Shown in pieces: positions 1 through 10,807 of a stretch of 64,000 nt of DNA; the first letter of the stretch is position 1; each line of letters starts with the position of its first letter. Origin of the DNA: Cloeon dipterum (lineage: Eukaryota > Arthropoda > Insecta > Ephemeroptera > Baetidae); contig NC_088788.1 of assembly GCF_949628265.1 (NCBI RefSeq), positions 8,618,001-8,682,000 on the forward strand. Direction: 5' to 3'. A program made the position numbers and the translations under genes. The notes under the pieces are model-generated. The model worked only from the letters and a program-made list of their open reading frames with translations. It did no database searches and was not told the DNA's origin.

Positions 1-160
1 TTTTGGTTTATTTCCACTACAGCCGAGATATTCATGGTCGAACTTTTTCCAAAATATGTTTTTCCGGAAAATTAGCATCAAAATTTATCTGCGGACACAT
101 ATTTCATACCTTAACTCATACCTGAAAATCACGATTAGGTCATTTCAATATCATTTTTAG
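1..160 (+). other. Intron preceding exon 3 of copy 1
   Basis: The acceptor TTTTTAG ends at 160, where exon 3 of copies 2 and 3 begins. No match to their exon 2 (which encodes IGYWDGEPS) is visible, so exons 1 and 2 of copy 1 should lie upstream of the window. Confidence 0.5.
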
Positions 161-3100
161 AGTGACGTGTGCATTGATTGTCCACTACTCATATTCCAAA
201 AACACGGAGAAAAGCCGTGAGGAATACGACAGAAAGGACGTAAAAAATTTGAAACAATGTCTGGGAAGATATGCAAGAGTCTTCGAGACCTCGGAGCATA
301 AAAGAGACGTGCTCAACTTGATAAGCAGTGAACACAGACTTAGAAGAACTTTTAATCTGCGAGGTATGTTTAATTATTTAACAGCTTTTGGTTCATACAT
401 GTATGTAATTGGCTCTGCTTGAAGCTGATGAAGAGCCGGAACTGTTCTTTTTGTTCATAATGACTCATGGTAAAGAAGGTGGCCGCTTGTACACTCATTT
501 TGAGCATGAATATTTCACCGTAAATGATGTCTACAGACGGCTTAATAACAATCGAATTCTTGAAAAAGCTCTGAAAATTATCATCATATCGGTATAGTAC
601 ACGTTTTTAAGTTTGTAGCATAATTGAAAGGTAATTAACGCAATTTAGGCTTGTCGTGGAGATATAAGAGATGACATCGTTCACTGGATTGGGAATGCGA
701 ACGAGGTTGAATTAAAAAATGACGTTCCAAGCAAAACGATTGGGAAGGGAAGAGATACGAACCTCAACGCAGTAAGAGTGACGGCAGAGCCAAACAAAGA
801 TAATTTCATCACCATGTTTGCCTCCGTCGAAGGTACCAAATTAATTATTTTCTGTAGATTTAATTAAATTAATTGCAAATACGTAGAAACATGTTCATAC
901 AGCAGCAAAGAAGGGACATCTATCTGCGAATCCTTCTGCAAGTGCCTCAATGTTTTGGAGAAAGACGTCAGTATTGTTGAGTTTCTGACAAGAGTCATGT
1001 TCTACATTGACCGAGCAATAAACACATGTTATGGATACGGTGAGACGCCGGAAGTGAAGATTTTCAAACACAGAGAATTAACTATATCAAAAAAGTTTGC
1101 AGGATCAGATAAGTCGTAAGATCTTTAAATTAATTTGTTAATTTTGCCATTTAAAAAAATTATCAGCGTGCAACTGGCTCTAAGAAATGTAAACTACGAC
1201 TGGATTTCTGAAAGGCACAAGCTTATTCTGAAGCGGAAAGCACATTTCTGCATTTCATACCAGAGCAAGGACGGGCCCAACGTTTCAATCCTGCAAGATT
1301 TGCTATGGAGCAATTTTGGTCTGGAAGTTAAGCAACACGATTGTTTAATGACGCTCGCTCATTCTAGTTAGTACATTTTTTATATTTTTGTGCGATTATT
1401 TACTCATATAAAAATCAGTTTCAGCCAAAAGCGAGGAAGAAGATGGATGTGTCTTCATATTCATTGTGGCTCCACTAAAAACTGACGAGAAGACCGGCGA
1501 AATTTTCACCAAAATCGAAGATGGATATATTCCGATTAAACGAGTTCTCTACCAATCCATTGGGCCAAACACTGGAAACTGGATCGGAAAGCCAAAACTG
1601 TTTGTGTTTCTCAATTCTTCTGACGCATCGACCTCAAGGGACTCTTATTATGATGTGTGCCAGGTAATTGAACAAAGCCAAATATTTAAAATTAAAGTCT
1701 AAAAAATGCACTATTTTTTCAAAGGTTTACAAAGAGAGTGATTTCACTAGAAGTGGTACCATTCACGCTGGCCTACTAACCCTGATTCTGCCACAACAAA
1801 GTAAGAAAGCAATAAATTTTCAAGCGTTTTGTGTTAATTGATTGGGTTTTAGATGCTGTAAAATTTTTCAACGGTGAACTAGAAGAATACACAAAATCGG
1901 GAAAAATGAGAACTTCAACATTTCAGCAATTCTTTACTGACGTTCAACGCAAAGCAATGAACACGTTCGAAATAAAGCCGATGATTGTTTCAACTCTTGA
2001 AATGATGCTTGGCATGTCTTTCCCATGCCAAACTGTTGCCAAAAACTTCATTCTAACGGGTGTGTACAAAAATGTTCGAGTTTCGCTGTCTGCACTCAGC
2101 AATATGTATATCGGGATCCTGAGAGGAAGTACAAGAGCGGCCACTTCTCGACCAGAAATCATGGCTATAGAGTGCATATCGGCGGATTCAGATCGAGCGC
2201 ACGTAGGACGAGTCGAGAAGTGCGTCGTGGAAATGAAGTGTGAGTACACGGTGTTCATCATTTCCGCCAACGCCGGCTGGGGAGCGTCTGCGTTGACTCA
2301 AATTCTGAATTCGAGGGTCCGCGAAGAGGAGAGAAAAATCACCAATGTAAACTTGAGAAACGACAGCGAATTTTATAAGGCGTTGAACGACTGCAATAAA
2401 GATTACAAAGCACTCTTCAAGCAATATTGGCAGTTGAAAGGGCAGCCGCGCCCTTTTGGAAGGAACGAGCTCATCGTTCTGGACAACCTGGACGGTTTGC
2501 GCAGCGTAGAACTGGAAGACGTGCTCAAGATGGTGCGCCAGATGGCAAAAGACAGGGTTTCTCTGATGATATCCATGTGGCCTAAAAGCGAGGAAATTGT
2601 GGAGAAGAGTCTCAAGGGAATTTGCCCAGTGACCATTGTGCACATCAACCGCGCCTCCAGAGAAAATCAGATCGCCTTGTTGGAGAGCAGGATCGGTGGC
2701 TGCGTGGAGAGAGACGTGATCGAGAACATCTTAGAGGAAATTGAAAGGGCAGGAGCTGGCGACCTCACCGAGAAAATCGGCTTTCTTGAGTTCTTGGTTA
2801 CTTTCCCCAACCTGACAAGACAAGAATCTGTCAACATTTACGCGTTGAGTAAGCACGTGTTCGACCTGACGGTTGAAATGGTCCTGCATAGAATTATTGG
2901 CTTGCCTCCGTGGTCAGGAAAAAACAAAAAGTATCGCAAGGAACACAATAAAAAGCTCTCGATTCTCTCCCAATTTTACTTTTGCGACACTCCAGTGAAA
3001 AATGACTTTGAATATGAAACGAATCTGGAGCATTATGGCATTGTTCGCGTATTCGAGTCACGAGTAGATGTTTTGAGCAAAACTTTGGTGGCCTACCTGT

Positions 3101-3252
3101 GCTTGAGTCAAGGCTCGATTTCGGTCAAACAGATCAGCAAGATGCCCGATGAGAAACGAAAAATTCTCGAGAAGATGTGGCGTGACAAAGATCAACTGAA
3201 TGAAGAATCCGATTGTAAAATTAGGACAAGGGAAGCTTCACGTTTTTCATAA
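161..3252 (+). CDS. Caspase / pseudo-caspase / STAND NTPase protein, copy 1 (5' end outside window)
   Basis: Exons, by alignment with copies 2 and 3: 161-363, 425-591, 649-832, 887-1115, 1167-1366, 1425-1663, 1725-1800, 1853-3252. All junctions are GT/AG and in phase, giving about 899 residues from the third exon onward. Domain 1 is caspase-like: CALIVHY strand, THG (catalytic His) and SACRG (catalytic Cys), followed by a p10-like part (NFITMFASVE, then SSKEGTS). Domain 2 (from 1167) has caspase strands (GKPKLFVFLN) but no His/Cys. The last exon holds the NTPase (FIISANAGWG). Its Walker A lysine is replaced (GWGAS), and the STRP of the other copies reads SMWP, while the Walker B LDNLD remains. 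A nucleotide-binding defect is inferred. Where copies 2 and 3 have an intron before the NTPase, copy 1 reads straight through about 40 extra codons (about 2120-2238). AATAAA signals lie at about 3252 and 3298. Confidence 0.72.
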
Positions 3253-3744
3253 TAAAACAAGTTTATGTAGAAACTTGCTGCAATATTGATATGTAATCAA
3301 TAAATGTAAAAACGTCATGCTAATAAATTAAATGCGTTAATCAATTCGTGTTACCACTATAATGTCATATTTTGTATAATAAACATCATCGTATAACATT
3401 AATTTAAAAAAGTAAAAGCATATGGCTTGGAGTCAACTTTGTGAATTCATATCTCTCTTTCTTAAAAAAAATTGATTTCCAATCAAGCAGAGCGATTTAA
3501 AATCACGATTTATTGCGCCAATTGTGAAACCAATCCTATTATTTGTACACCATCAGATTGATTGCGACAAGAGGAATAATTGAAATAAAAGAAATAAACA
3601 TTGACTAAGTTTGAATTTTTACTGCATAACAAGGTATTTTGATTGCTGCAAATTATATTGTTGTTTATTCTTCCTTAAGTCATAACATAAGACAAAAATT
3701 ATAAAAATTACAGCAAGAAATGGCATACAATGCAGAACAAATAT

Positions 3745-3840
3745 CATAATTGTTTATCGATCAACTGCTTATTGCATCCATTCTCAATTCAAATAATTTT
3801 CAAGTGTTGCCTTGCACCAATCCACTTTATTTTTGTTAAT
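3745..3840 (+). repeat. Fragment of the TTAA MITE family, duplicated with the gene array
   Basis: TTTATCGATCAACTGCTTATTGCATCC and the CAAGTGTTGCC stretch match the right end of the element at 33098-33535. The same fragment is at about 9998-10080 because it lies inside the segmental duplication. Confidence 0.5.
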
Positions 3841-4195
3841 AAAGTAAATTCTGAAATTTAATAGTTGCTTGGTTCTAATTTGATCGCTGCAAATTATAGA
3901 GATGAAATGTTGCTACTTTTCACAAAGAATAAAATCATTGTTTCTGCTATAGAGCAAAAATTACAATTTGTTGTATATATAAATACGATGCACTTTAATT
4001 ACCAAACACCGAATTGGTGAGCTACTTGTGGAGTTACCTAATGACCCTATTATGGTTTGTAATCCATTTCATTATTTGGCAACGCATTGTAAAAGCGGCG
4101 AACTTCAAATAATTTTTACCTAATAGTTTTAAAGTTAGTTAATTTCCTCGTTACATTTGGAATTTAACCAAAATCTAATTACACTGTCAAGTACA

Positions 4196-4240
4196 TATAA
4201 ATATTGCAAGACAACAATGTGTCTAGCAGTGAAATTCAGT
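4196..4240 (+). promoter_or_regulatory. Candidate core promoter of copy 2
   Basis: TATAAATA (4196-4203) is followed by two initiator-like motifs, GCAGTG near 4226 and TCAGT at 4236-4240. The block recurs upstream of copy 3. It would give a 5' UTR of about 320-330 bases before the ATG at 4559. The TATA-to-initiator spacing differs between the two copies, so the call is tentative. Confidence 0.3.
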
Positions 4241-4558
4241 GTTTTTTTCTGGTTTTTCCTAATAGATTATTAGAAATTAGTTCATTTCTGTTATGATGCA
4301 GTTGAATTTAAAAAAAATTCAGTGTTTATAAGTTGCATGGAAATATAAACGCAATCACATGAACCAATTATTTTTACTTAATGTTTTGTTGTTAAATAAC
4401 AAAAGTATGAAAAAATAAACAATTTGTATCCTGTCTGCTCAAGAAAACAGTCAGAGCTGAAAAATCATCCACAGAAGGAGGTCTGGTCTACTCTGGGAAC
4501 AGCCAAAACAGGGCTGAATTTTTGTTTTGGTATTCAAATTCAGCACTTGGCAAAAAAA

Positions 4559-7500
4559 ATGCCACTCTTCAGCAAGCAGAAAGAAAGTGAGTAATGAGAA
4601 TTTCCTTCTTTTTCAATTTTACAGCTTTATTGTTTTGCTTTGAGATATAAAAATGAATTGAATTAAATTCCTGGCGAGTTTGATAGAATTATTACCGGAG
4701 TTTATGCATTTAAATTTCGAATAGCTGCTGGATACCACTTAAAGTGTTTGCTTTTTTTGTTATGAATGATAGGGAAATGAAATATTTCAAAATAAAAACG
4801 AAGTATTGCTTGCTTTGCTCCCGGCGCACGGCATTTCAGTAAAATGCTCGTTTCTTTGCTCTCTTCCCCAAGCATGAATGCTCTAATTGTCCTTAAATAT
4901 AGAGTTATTTGATTATTCTCTTGCACTCAAACGCACTGGAGTTCTTATTGCCGCAAGTACTCATTTCCCTTTAAATCATGCGTGATACATTTCAAGAAAC
5001 AATTTGTACTGGTTGAAAAAATATTAAGAGTCGAATGCCATAAGCGGTTTTGTCTGATGCAAGCTTCCTACTTAAAAACCCGGTTGAATTAGTGTTGGAG
5101 ATTGATGCGCCTGATATTAAGTTATGCGTCTTTAGTTGTCAGGATGCTTGCATGAAAAGAACAATAAAAAATTTCTACCAAAATATCGAATTTTAATGTC
5201 TCTTAAGGGTCACGCTCATAAAACAAAAGGTCCTAAATATATTATGCTCTGTTAGCATTTCTGATAAATTAAACTGAAATTTATTTTTAGATGTGCAACT
5301 TTTTAATATTGAAGATTTTGTTTAGGACTTAATATTTAAGTCTTAAGATGACATCATAACTCAAGAAATATTTCAGATCCTATTTCATTTTAAGAAATTT
5401 TTCAGATAAAAAGGGAACGGACGTTTCCTCAAACACGGAATATCTCCATCTCTACATGACGAAATAAGGCACTTATTAACTTAAGCATAATTGGCTTTTC
5501 ATAATTCAACAGCAAATAATTCATTTATTCGTCTGCAACTGCTCTTTTAATAACCAAAGAGTTGCTGGACTTTTTAAATTTGGTCTTGGTTACTCCGTTT
5601 TTGCGTTAAGTTTCTGGAAAATAATTAAGTCACACCAGGCTCAACCCTTTTTTTAAGCTTTGGTTGTTAAAAAAAACCAACTGTTTAATGTCTTTCACAT
5701 ATTTCTGTTATTTATATCAACAGAACCAGTAAAGGAAAAACAAAGCATTGGCTACTGGGACGGTGAACCATCAGAAGCTGTTGGGTATGTTATTTCTCAA
5801 TATTTTTAAAGCATGCAATTAATATTTTATAATTAAGGTAAAATTCTAACATTTGCATTTAAAATTTATAGAATAACCTGTGCATTGATCATTCACTACC
5901 ATTTTGCAAACTGCTCAACAAGAGCAGCTAGCAAAAGTCAACCATTGTCAGATCTCGGCCAAAGCAACCAAATCGACATTGAAAACCTGGAAAACACTTT
6001 GGAAAATTACGCACGGATTTACAAAATTTCAGGGACCTCAGAAGAAGTGAAAGATTTTCTCTGTAAAGAAAAATCCTTTAAAAAAAAGTTCAAGTTGCAA
6101 GGTGTGTATAAATCTATACATATTATCAGCTGCATTATACGGATATCAAATTATGAAATCAAAAGATAAATAAACATCTCGCACCAGCGGGGACCAGATT
6201 CGTGCGACACGTAGATATAGCGTCCGGTGGCTTACAGCGCGAAATAATGGTCACGTGAAAATGCGCGGGAAAACACAAGTATTGGTCAATATTGTGACAC
6301 AATTTGTATTACTCTTAACTAATTGTGTCTTTTGGATCGTAAAAACAAACTCTTGGCACTCGTTCGGGAATCCAAAGAGAGTTTTTTGTTTCCCACATTC
6401 ATACGCCATCTTGTATCTGCGCAGTGGGAACAAATTTTATCACACTTCTGGCCCCCGCTGTCTCGCACTTTGCTAAATTGAATATTTTTATAGAAAATGA
6501 GGAGCCTGAACTATTCCTTGTCTTCATTTTGACCCATGGAAATAAAAACGGAAAGCTACACACTCATCATAAGAATGGAGAAGACTACTTCTATTTATGC
6601 GACGTGTACGATAAAATCCAGCAAAATTCCAGCCTGAAAAACGCTCTGAAACTCCTATTTGTTAGCGTAAGTCAGTGGTTATAATAGTTATAATATTTCG
6701 CTGAGTGTTGATTTTTTTTAAAAAAAAAAATTAGGCGTGCCGAGGAAAAATTATTGACGGAGTGGTAAAAAGAAACCAAAATTGGAATACGGAAGCAAAC
6801 TACAAGACCGTCAAAAATCAAATAGAAGAAATTAAAATGACCTACCTAGATAGGAAAAAGAAAACTAACCTCGACGCAGTGCGAGTGACGGTTGAGCCAA
6901 ACGAGAAAAATTTCATTACCTTTTTTTCTTCCGTCGAAAGTACGTGAAACTATTATCTTTATTTTTTGATTTAATTAATTTTTGTTATGTGTAGCGACCG
7001 CTTCGTTTAGCTCTAAGGAAGGATCTTCCACCGTTATTGCTTTCTGCAAATGTTTTCATATGATAGCGAAGGACGTTGAACTTGAAGAATTTCTAACCCA
7101 AATCATAAATGAATCTGATTATATTGAAAACCAAAGAGGTTATGAAATTGGATCGACACCTGAAATCAAAGTTATGAAACATAGACAACTCACTATCTCC
7201 AAAGTCGGCCGAGAATCAGAGTATTTGGCTAATCATCATATTTTTTCTTTCCAACTAAATTTTACGAAATTAAAATTTCAGATTTTATACAGAGTTAAGC
7301 TACCTTTGGAAATCTAACAAGAATGTCCTTCTTTCGGGAAGAAAAGCCCATTTTTATGTGCATCCACAGAGCAGAGATTTCGAAAAGGTTCCAGATTTGC
7401 AGAATATTCTTTGGAGCGAATTTGAATTTGAGTTGAAATTTCACGTAGATCTTCAGTCTCTAACTGATTCTGGTTTGATAAATAGATATTGATAGCAATA

Positions 7501-9240
7501 AAAAAAACTAATAACATTAAACTTCAGTTTCGGCTGCGAGCGAAGACTCTGATGGCTGTGTCTTTGTATGCATTGTGACCGAACTCCGTGAGCTGAACAG
7601 TGAAGTGCACGCCAAAATTGACGAAAAATATATTGCTATTAAGGATTTCATTTACCCGACGATTGGTCCAAGCACTGGAAATTGGATCGGCAAGCCGAAA
7701 ATTTTTGTATTTCTCAATACCATAGACACAACGAAAAAGCGAACTCGTGGTGAAGTGTCCCAGGTGATTAAAAAGTATAGAAATAATTAAATGTCCTATC
7801 ATTTTTCTTTTAATATATAGATTTACGAAGAAACCGAATTCTCAAAATCCGGGACAATTCACCAAGGCTTGCTAACGCTGATCCTGCCTCAGACAAGTAT
7901 GCATATGAAATCTCAAGATGAGTGTAATTAAGTTTAAGCCGATTTTCCTCTAGATTCTGTGCCGTTTTTCATTGGTCAACTCAAGGATTTTACTCGGCGT
8001 GACAAGATGGAAAAAACCACCTTTCAGGAATTCTTTTTTGCCCTGCAGCAACAATCAACAAGCACGTTTAGAATCAAACCAATGATCATATCAACCCTTC
8101 ATTTAAAGTTGGATATGGCGTTTCCACCCAAAATCATTGCTAAAAATTTAACCCTGTTGGAGGGGTTAACCAGAAAGCCCGTGTCTTTATACAAGCTCTG
8201 GAAGAAAATTGATAAAGTTATAAAAGGTAAGTAGAAAAAATTCCAAATGACAGCTTTTACTCATTAAAATTGCGATTTTAGGGCAGGCTGAGTACACGGT
8301 TTTCATCATATCCGCATATGCAGGTTGGGGAAAGTCAGTTTTGGCCGAAATGATCGCCAATCGGGCCGAAGCAGAAAATATAGTCGCAATTTTGGACCTC
8401 AGGAAAAATTCCGAGTTCTACAAGGCGCTGAACCGTACAAAAGAATACCGAGACTTATTTGGAACATACTGGAAGATAAATAGAAAAAACTGCTCATCAG
8501 ATATGCCTCAGTTCATCATCCTAGACAACATAGATGATTTGATTGGCGAGAATTTACTGAAAATGGTGGCGCAGATGGCAACAGATAAAGTCAGCCTATT
8601 GATATCGACGAGGCCCCAGAACAAGGATAATTTGGAGATGCACCTCGAGGGGATTTGCCCGGTGACCGCGATCAGCATTGACACTGCCTCCAGAGAAAAA
8701 CAGATCGATTTCCTGCATCGTAGAATTGAAAGTTGGGTTAATGAAGACATGTTAGAAGAAATACTAAATTATTTAGATTATTGCGGTGGAGATGACCTGA
8801 TTGAAAAGTTGGGTTCACTCGAGAAAGTCGCTTCTTATCCGAAATTGACCGGTAATGGAAACATTTACGAGCTAAGTGAGCACGTATTCGACTGCACAGT
8901 CCAGACGGTCCTGCACAGAGCCTTTGGTTTGACTGATGACAAAAGTGGCAGATTTAAAGAGCTGCGCAAGGAACACGAGAGACAACTCTCTATGCTCTCA
9001 CACGATTTCTTTATGGACAATACGGTAGAAGAGCATTTTTTGGAAAATATCACAGTTCTTGATGGCTACGGAATCACCACAATCATCGAGTCCCGGGTGG
9101 TGGTTTTGAGCGTTACTTTGGCCGCCTACCTATGCGTCAGTCAAGGATTGATTTCAACGGAAGAGCATCTCAAGAAGGTTCAAGAGCTGAAGCATTTAAA
9201 TATTCTTAGATTTATGTTGCAGTGCAAAAGGAATATCTAG
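4559..9240 (+). CDS. Caspase / pseudo-caspase / STAND NTPase protein, copy 2 (complete)
   Basis: Exons: 4559-4586, 5724-5784, 5872-6101, 6494-6666, 6735-6939, 6995-7220, 7282-7472, 7528-7763, 7821-7896, 7954-8226, 8282-9240. They sum to 2658 bases (885 residues plus stop), all in phase. The start MPLFSK is conserved in copy 3 and followed by GTGAGT. Domain 1 (about residues 30-300) is caspase-like, with His121 in LTHG and Cys166 in SACRG, 45 residues apart as in caspases. Domain 2 (about 308-566) is a caspase fold by pattern (FVCIV, GKPKIFVFLN, KPMIISTLHLKL) without catalytic residues. Domain 3 has Walker A AYAGWGKS (Lys584), Walker B IILDNIDD (Asp648) and STRPQ (Arg677). There is no CARD, DED or other death fold at the N-terminus, and no LRR, WD or TPR repeats at the C-terminus. 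A cytosolic signalling protease switched by nucleotide is inferred; substrate and trigger are unknown. Intron 3 holds a hAT-like MITE. Confidence 0.8.
6185..6460 (+). mobile_element. hAT-like MITE, copy A (intron 3 of caspase-STAND copy 2)
   Basis: A 276-base non-autonomous element. It starts CAGCGGGGACCAGATTCGTG and ends TCTGGCCCCCGCTG, so the termini are inverted repeats. It is flanked by a perfect 8-base duplication, TCTCGCAC (6177-6184 and 6461-6468). The 8-base duplication and CAGCG terminus fit the hAT superfamily. It is absent from the matching introns of copies 1 and 3. It has no coding capacity. Confidence 0.85.
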
Positions 9241-9997
9241 ACAGAATAGTCATCATAAGGGGCAAATCAGGCCGAGTCATGTCACGACAGTAAGGTTTCA
9301 AAAGCTGCTTCATTTTCATTACTTTCCCTGTTATATTATTCGCCAAATATAGTAAGATGGCATTTTTGTTCTGGGTTAATCCCTGGCCACAAAGATCAAA
9401 TTTGTGATTTGATGCGATCACCACGAGACCTGAATGTGAGGACGCATTGAAGGAGTGCATCAAGGGAATCTGCCCTTTAAATTGTAGAAATAAATTGTCA
9501 ATTTAAGGAGGAACTATATTTCAAAACCAACGTGGTAAGATTTATTTGTTTCCAATTTAATTATTTCAAAGGGGTCAAACTGTTTTTGTCTAATTTTGTA
9601 TTTCAATATAACCATTTAAACCATTTTTGACACTTGTTTAATTTGCCAAGCCCCTCAGCTCGTGTAAATTGTAAATGCAAATTAACCGTTCACACTGTAT
9701 TACCAAAAACAAGCAAAGAAACTCAGCTTTTTATTCGCACATTAATTTTAAATGATAAAAATTTTTAAATTAACTTCCTGCAAAATTTATTTGTAATAAT
9801 TGTAGGAACGTCAGACTTATCAATTAAATGCGTTACTCAATTCGTCTTTCCATTATTATGTAATGTTGCTTAATCAACATTATCGAATACAATTATGAAA
9901 CCTTCAATCAAACTTCCAAATAAATTTTGAAATAAATTTGAATTTTCACTACATTATAGCAAGGTCCATTTTATATTTTTGATAATTGCAGAGCAAT

Positions 9998-10080
9998 TTG
10001 TTTATCGATCAACTGCTTATTGCATCCATTCTCAATTCAAATAATTTTCAAGTGTTGCCTTACACCAATCCACTTACATT
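9998..10080 (+). repeat. Fragment of the TTAA MITE family, second duplicate
   Basis: Near-identical to the fragment at 3745-3840 and in the equivalent place downstream of copy 2. Confidence 0.5.
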
Positions 10081-10444
10081 TTTTTAATATAGTAAATTCT
10101 GAAAATTAATAGTTGCTTGGTTCTAATTTGATCGCAGCAACCTATATAGAGATGAAATGTTGCTACTTTTCACAAAGAATAAGTTCATTGTTTCTGCTAT
10201 AGAGCAAAATTTACAATTTGTTGTATATACTGTATACATCCCATGCACTTTAACTACCAAACACCGAATTGGTGAGCTACTTGTGGAGTTACCTAACGGC
10301 CCTATCAGGTTTTGTTATCGATTTCATTATTTGGCAACCTATTGTAAAAGCGGTGAACTTTAATTTTTTTACCTAACAGTATTAAAATTAGTTAATTTCC
10401 GCGTTACATTTGGAATTTAACCAAAATCTAATTACACCGTCAAG

Positions 10445-10495
10445 TATAAATATTACAAGAAAACAAAAACAATGTGTGCAGCAGTGAAATTCAGT
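10445..10495 (+). promoter_or_regulatory. Candidate core promoter of copy 3
   Basis: TATAAATA (10445-10452) is followed by GCAGTG (10481) and TCAGTG (10491), parallel to the block before copy 2 but with about 6-10 extra bases between the elements. Confidence 0.3.
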
Positions 10496-10807
10496 GTTTT
10501 TTCTGGGTTGTCCTGATAAATTAGAAATTTGTTGATTTCCGTTACGATGAACACTTAAAATTTCACAGTATATATGAGTTTCGTGGAAATATAAACGCAG
10601 TTACATAAACCAACTATTTTTACTTAATTTGTTGTAATTAAATAACAAAAGTATGAAAAAATAAACAATTTGTATCCTGTCAGCTCAAGAAAACAGTCAG
10701 AGCTGAAAAATCATCCACAGAAGGAGGTCTGGTCTACTCTTATACCAGCCAAAACAGGGCTGTTTTTTTTTTTGTTTCGGTATTCAAATTCAGCACTTGG
10801 CTAAAAA

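Noticed and set aside
4559-9240. Copy 2 as a pseudogene, because its reading frames look broken
   Set aside because: The short open frames are separate exons. With GT/AG splicing all eleven join in phase without a stop, and key residues are intact.
8282-9240. LRR, WD40 or TPR sensor repeats after the NTPase
   Set aside because: The roughly 300 residues after Walker A show no repeating pattern, and the stop follows directly.
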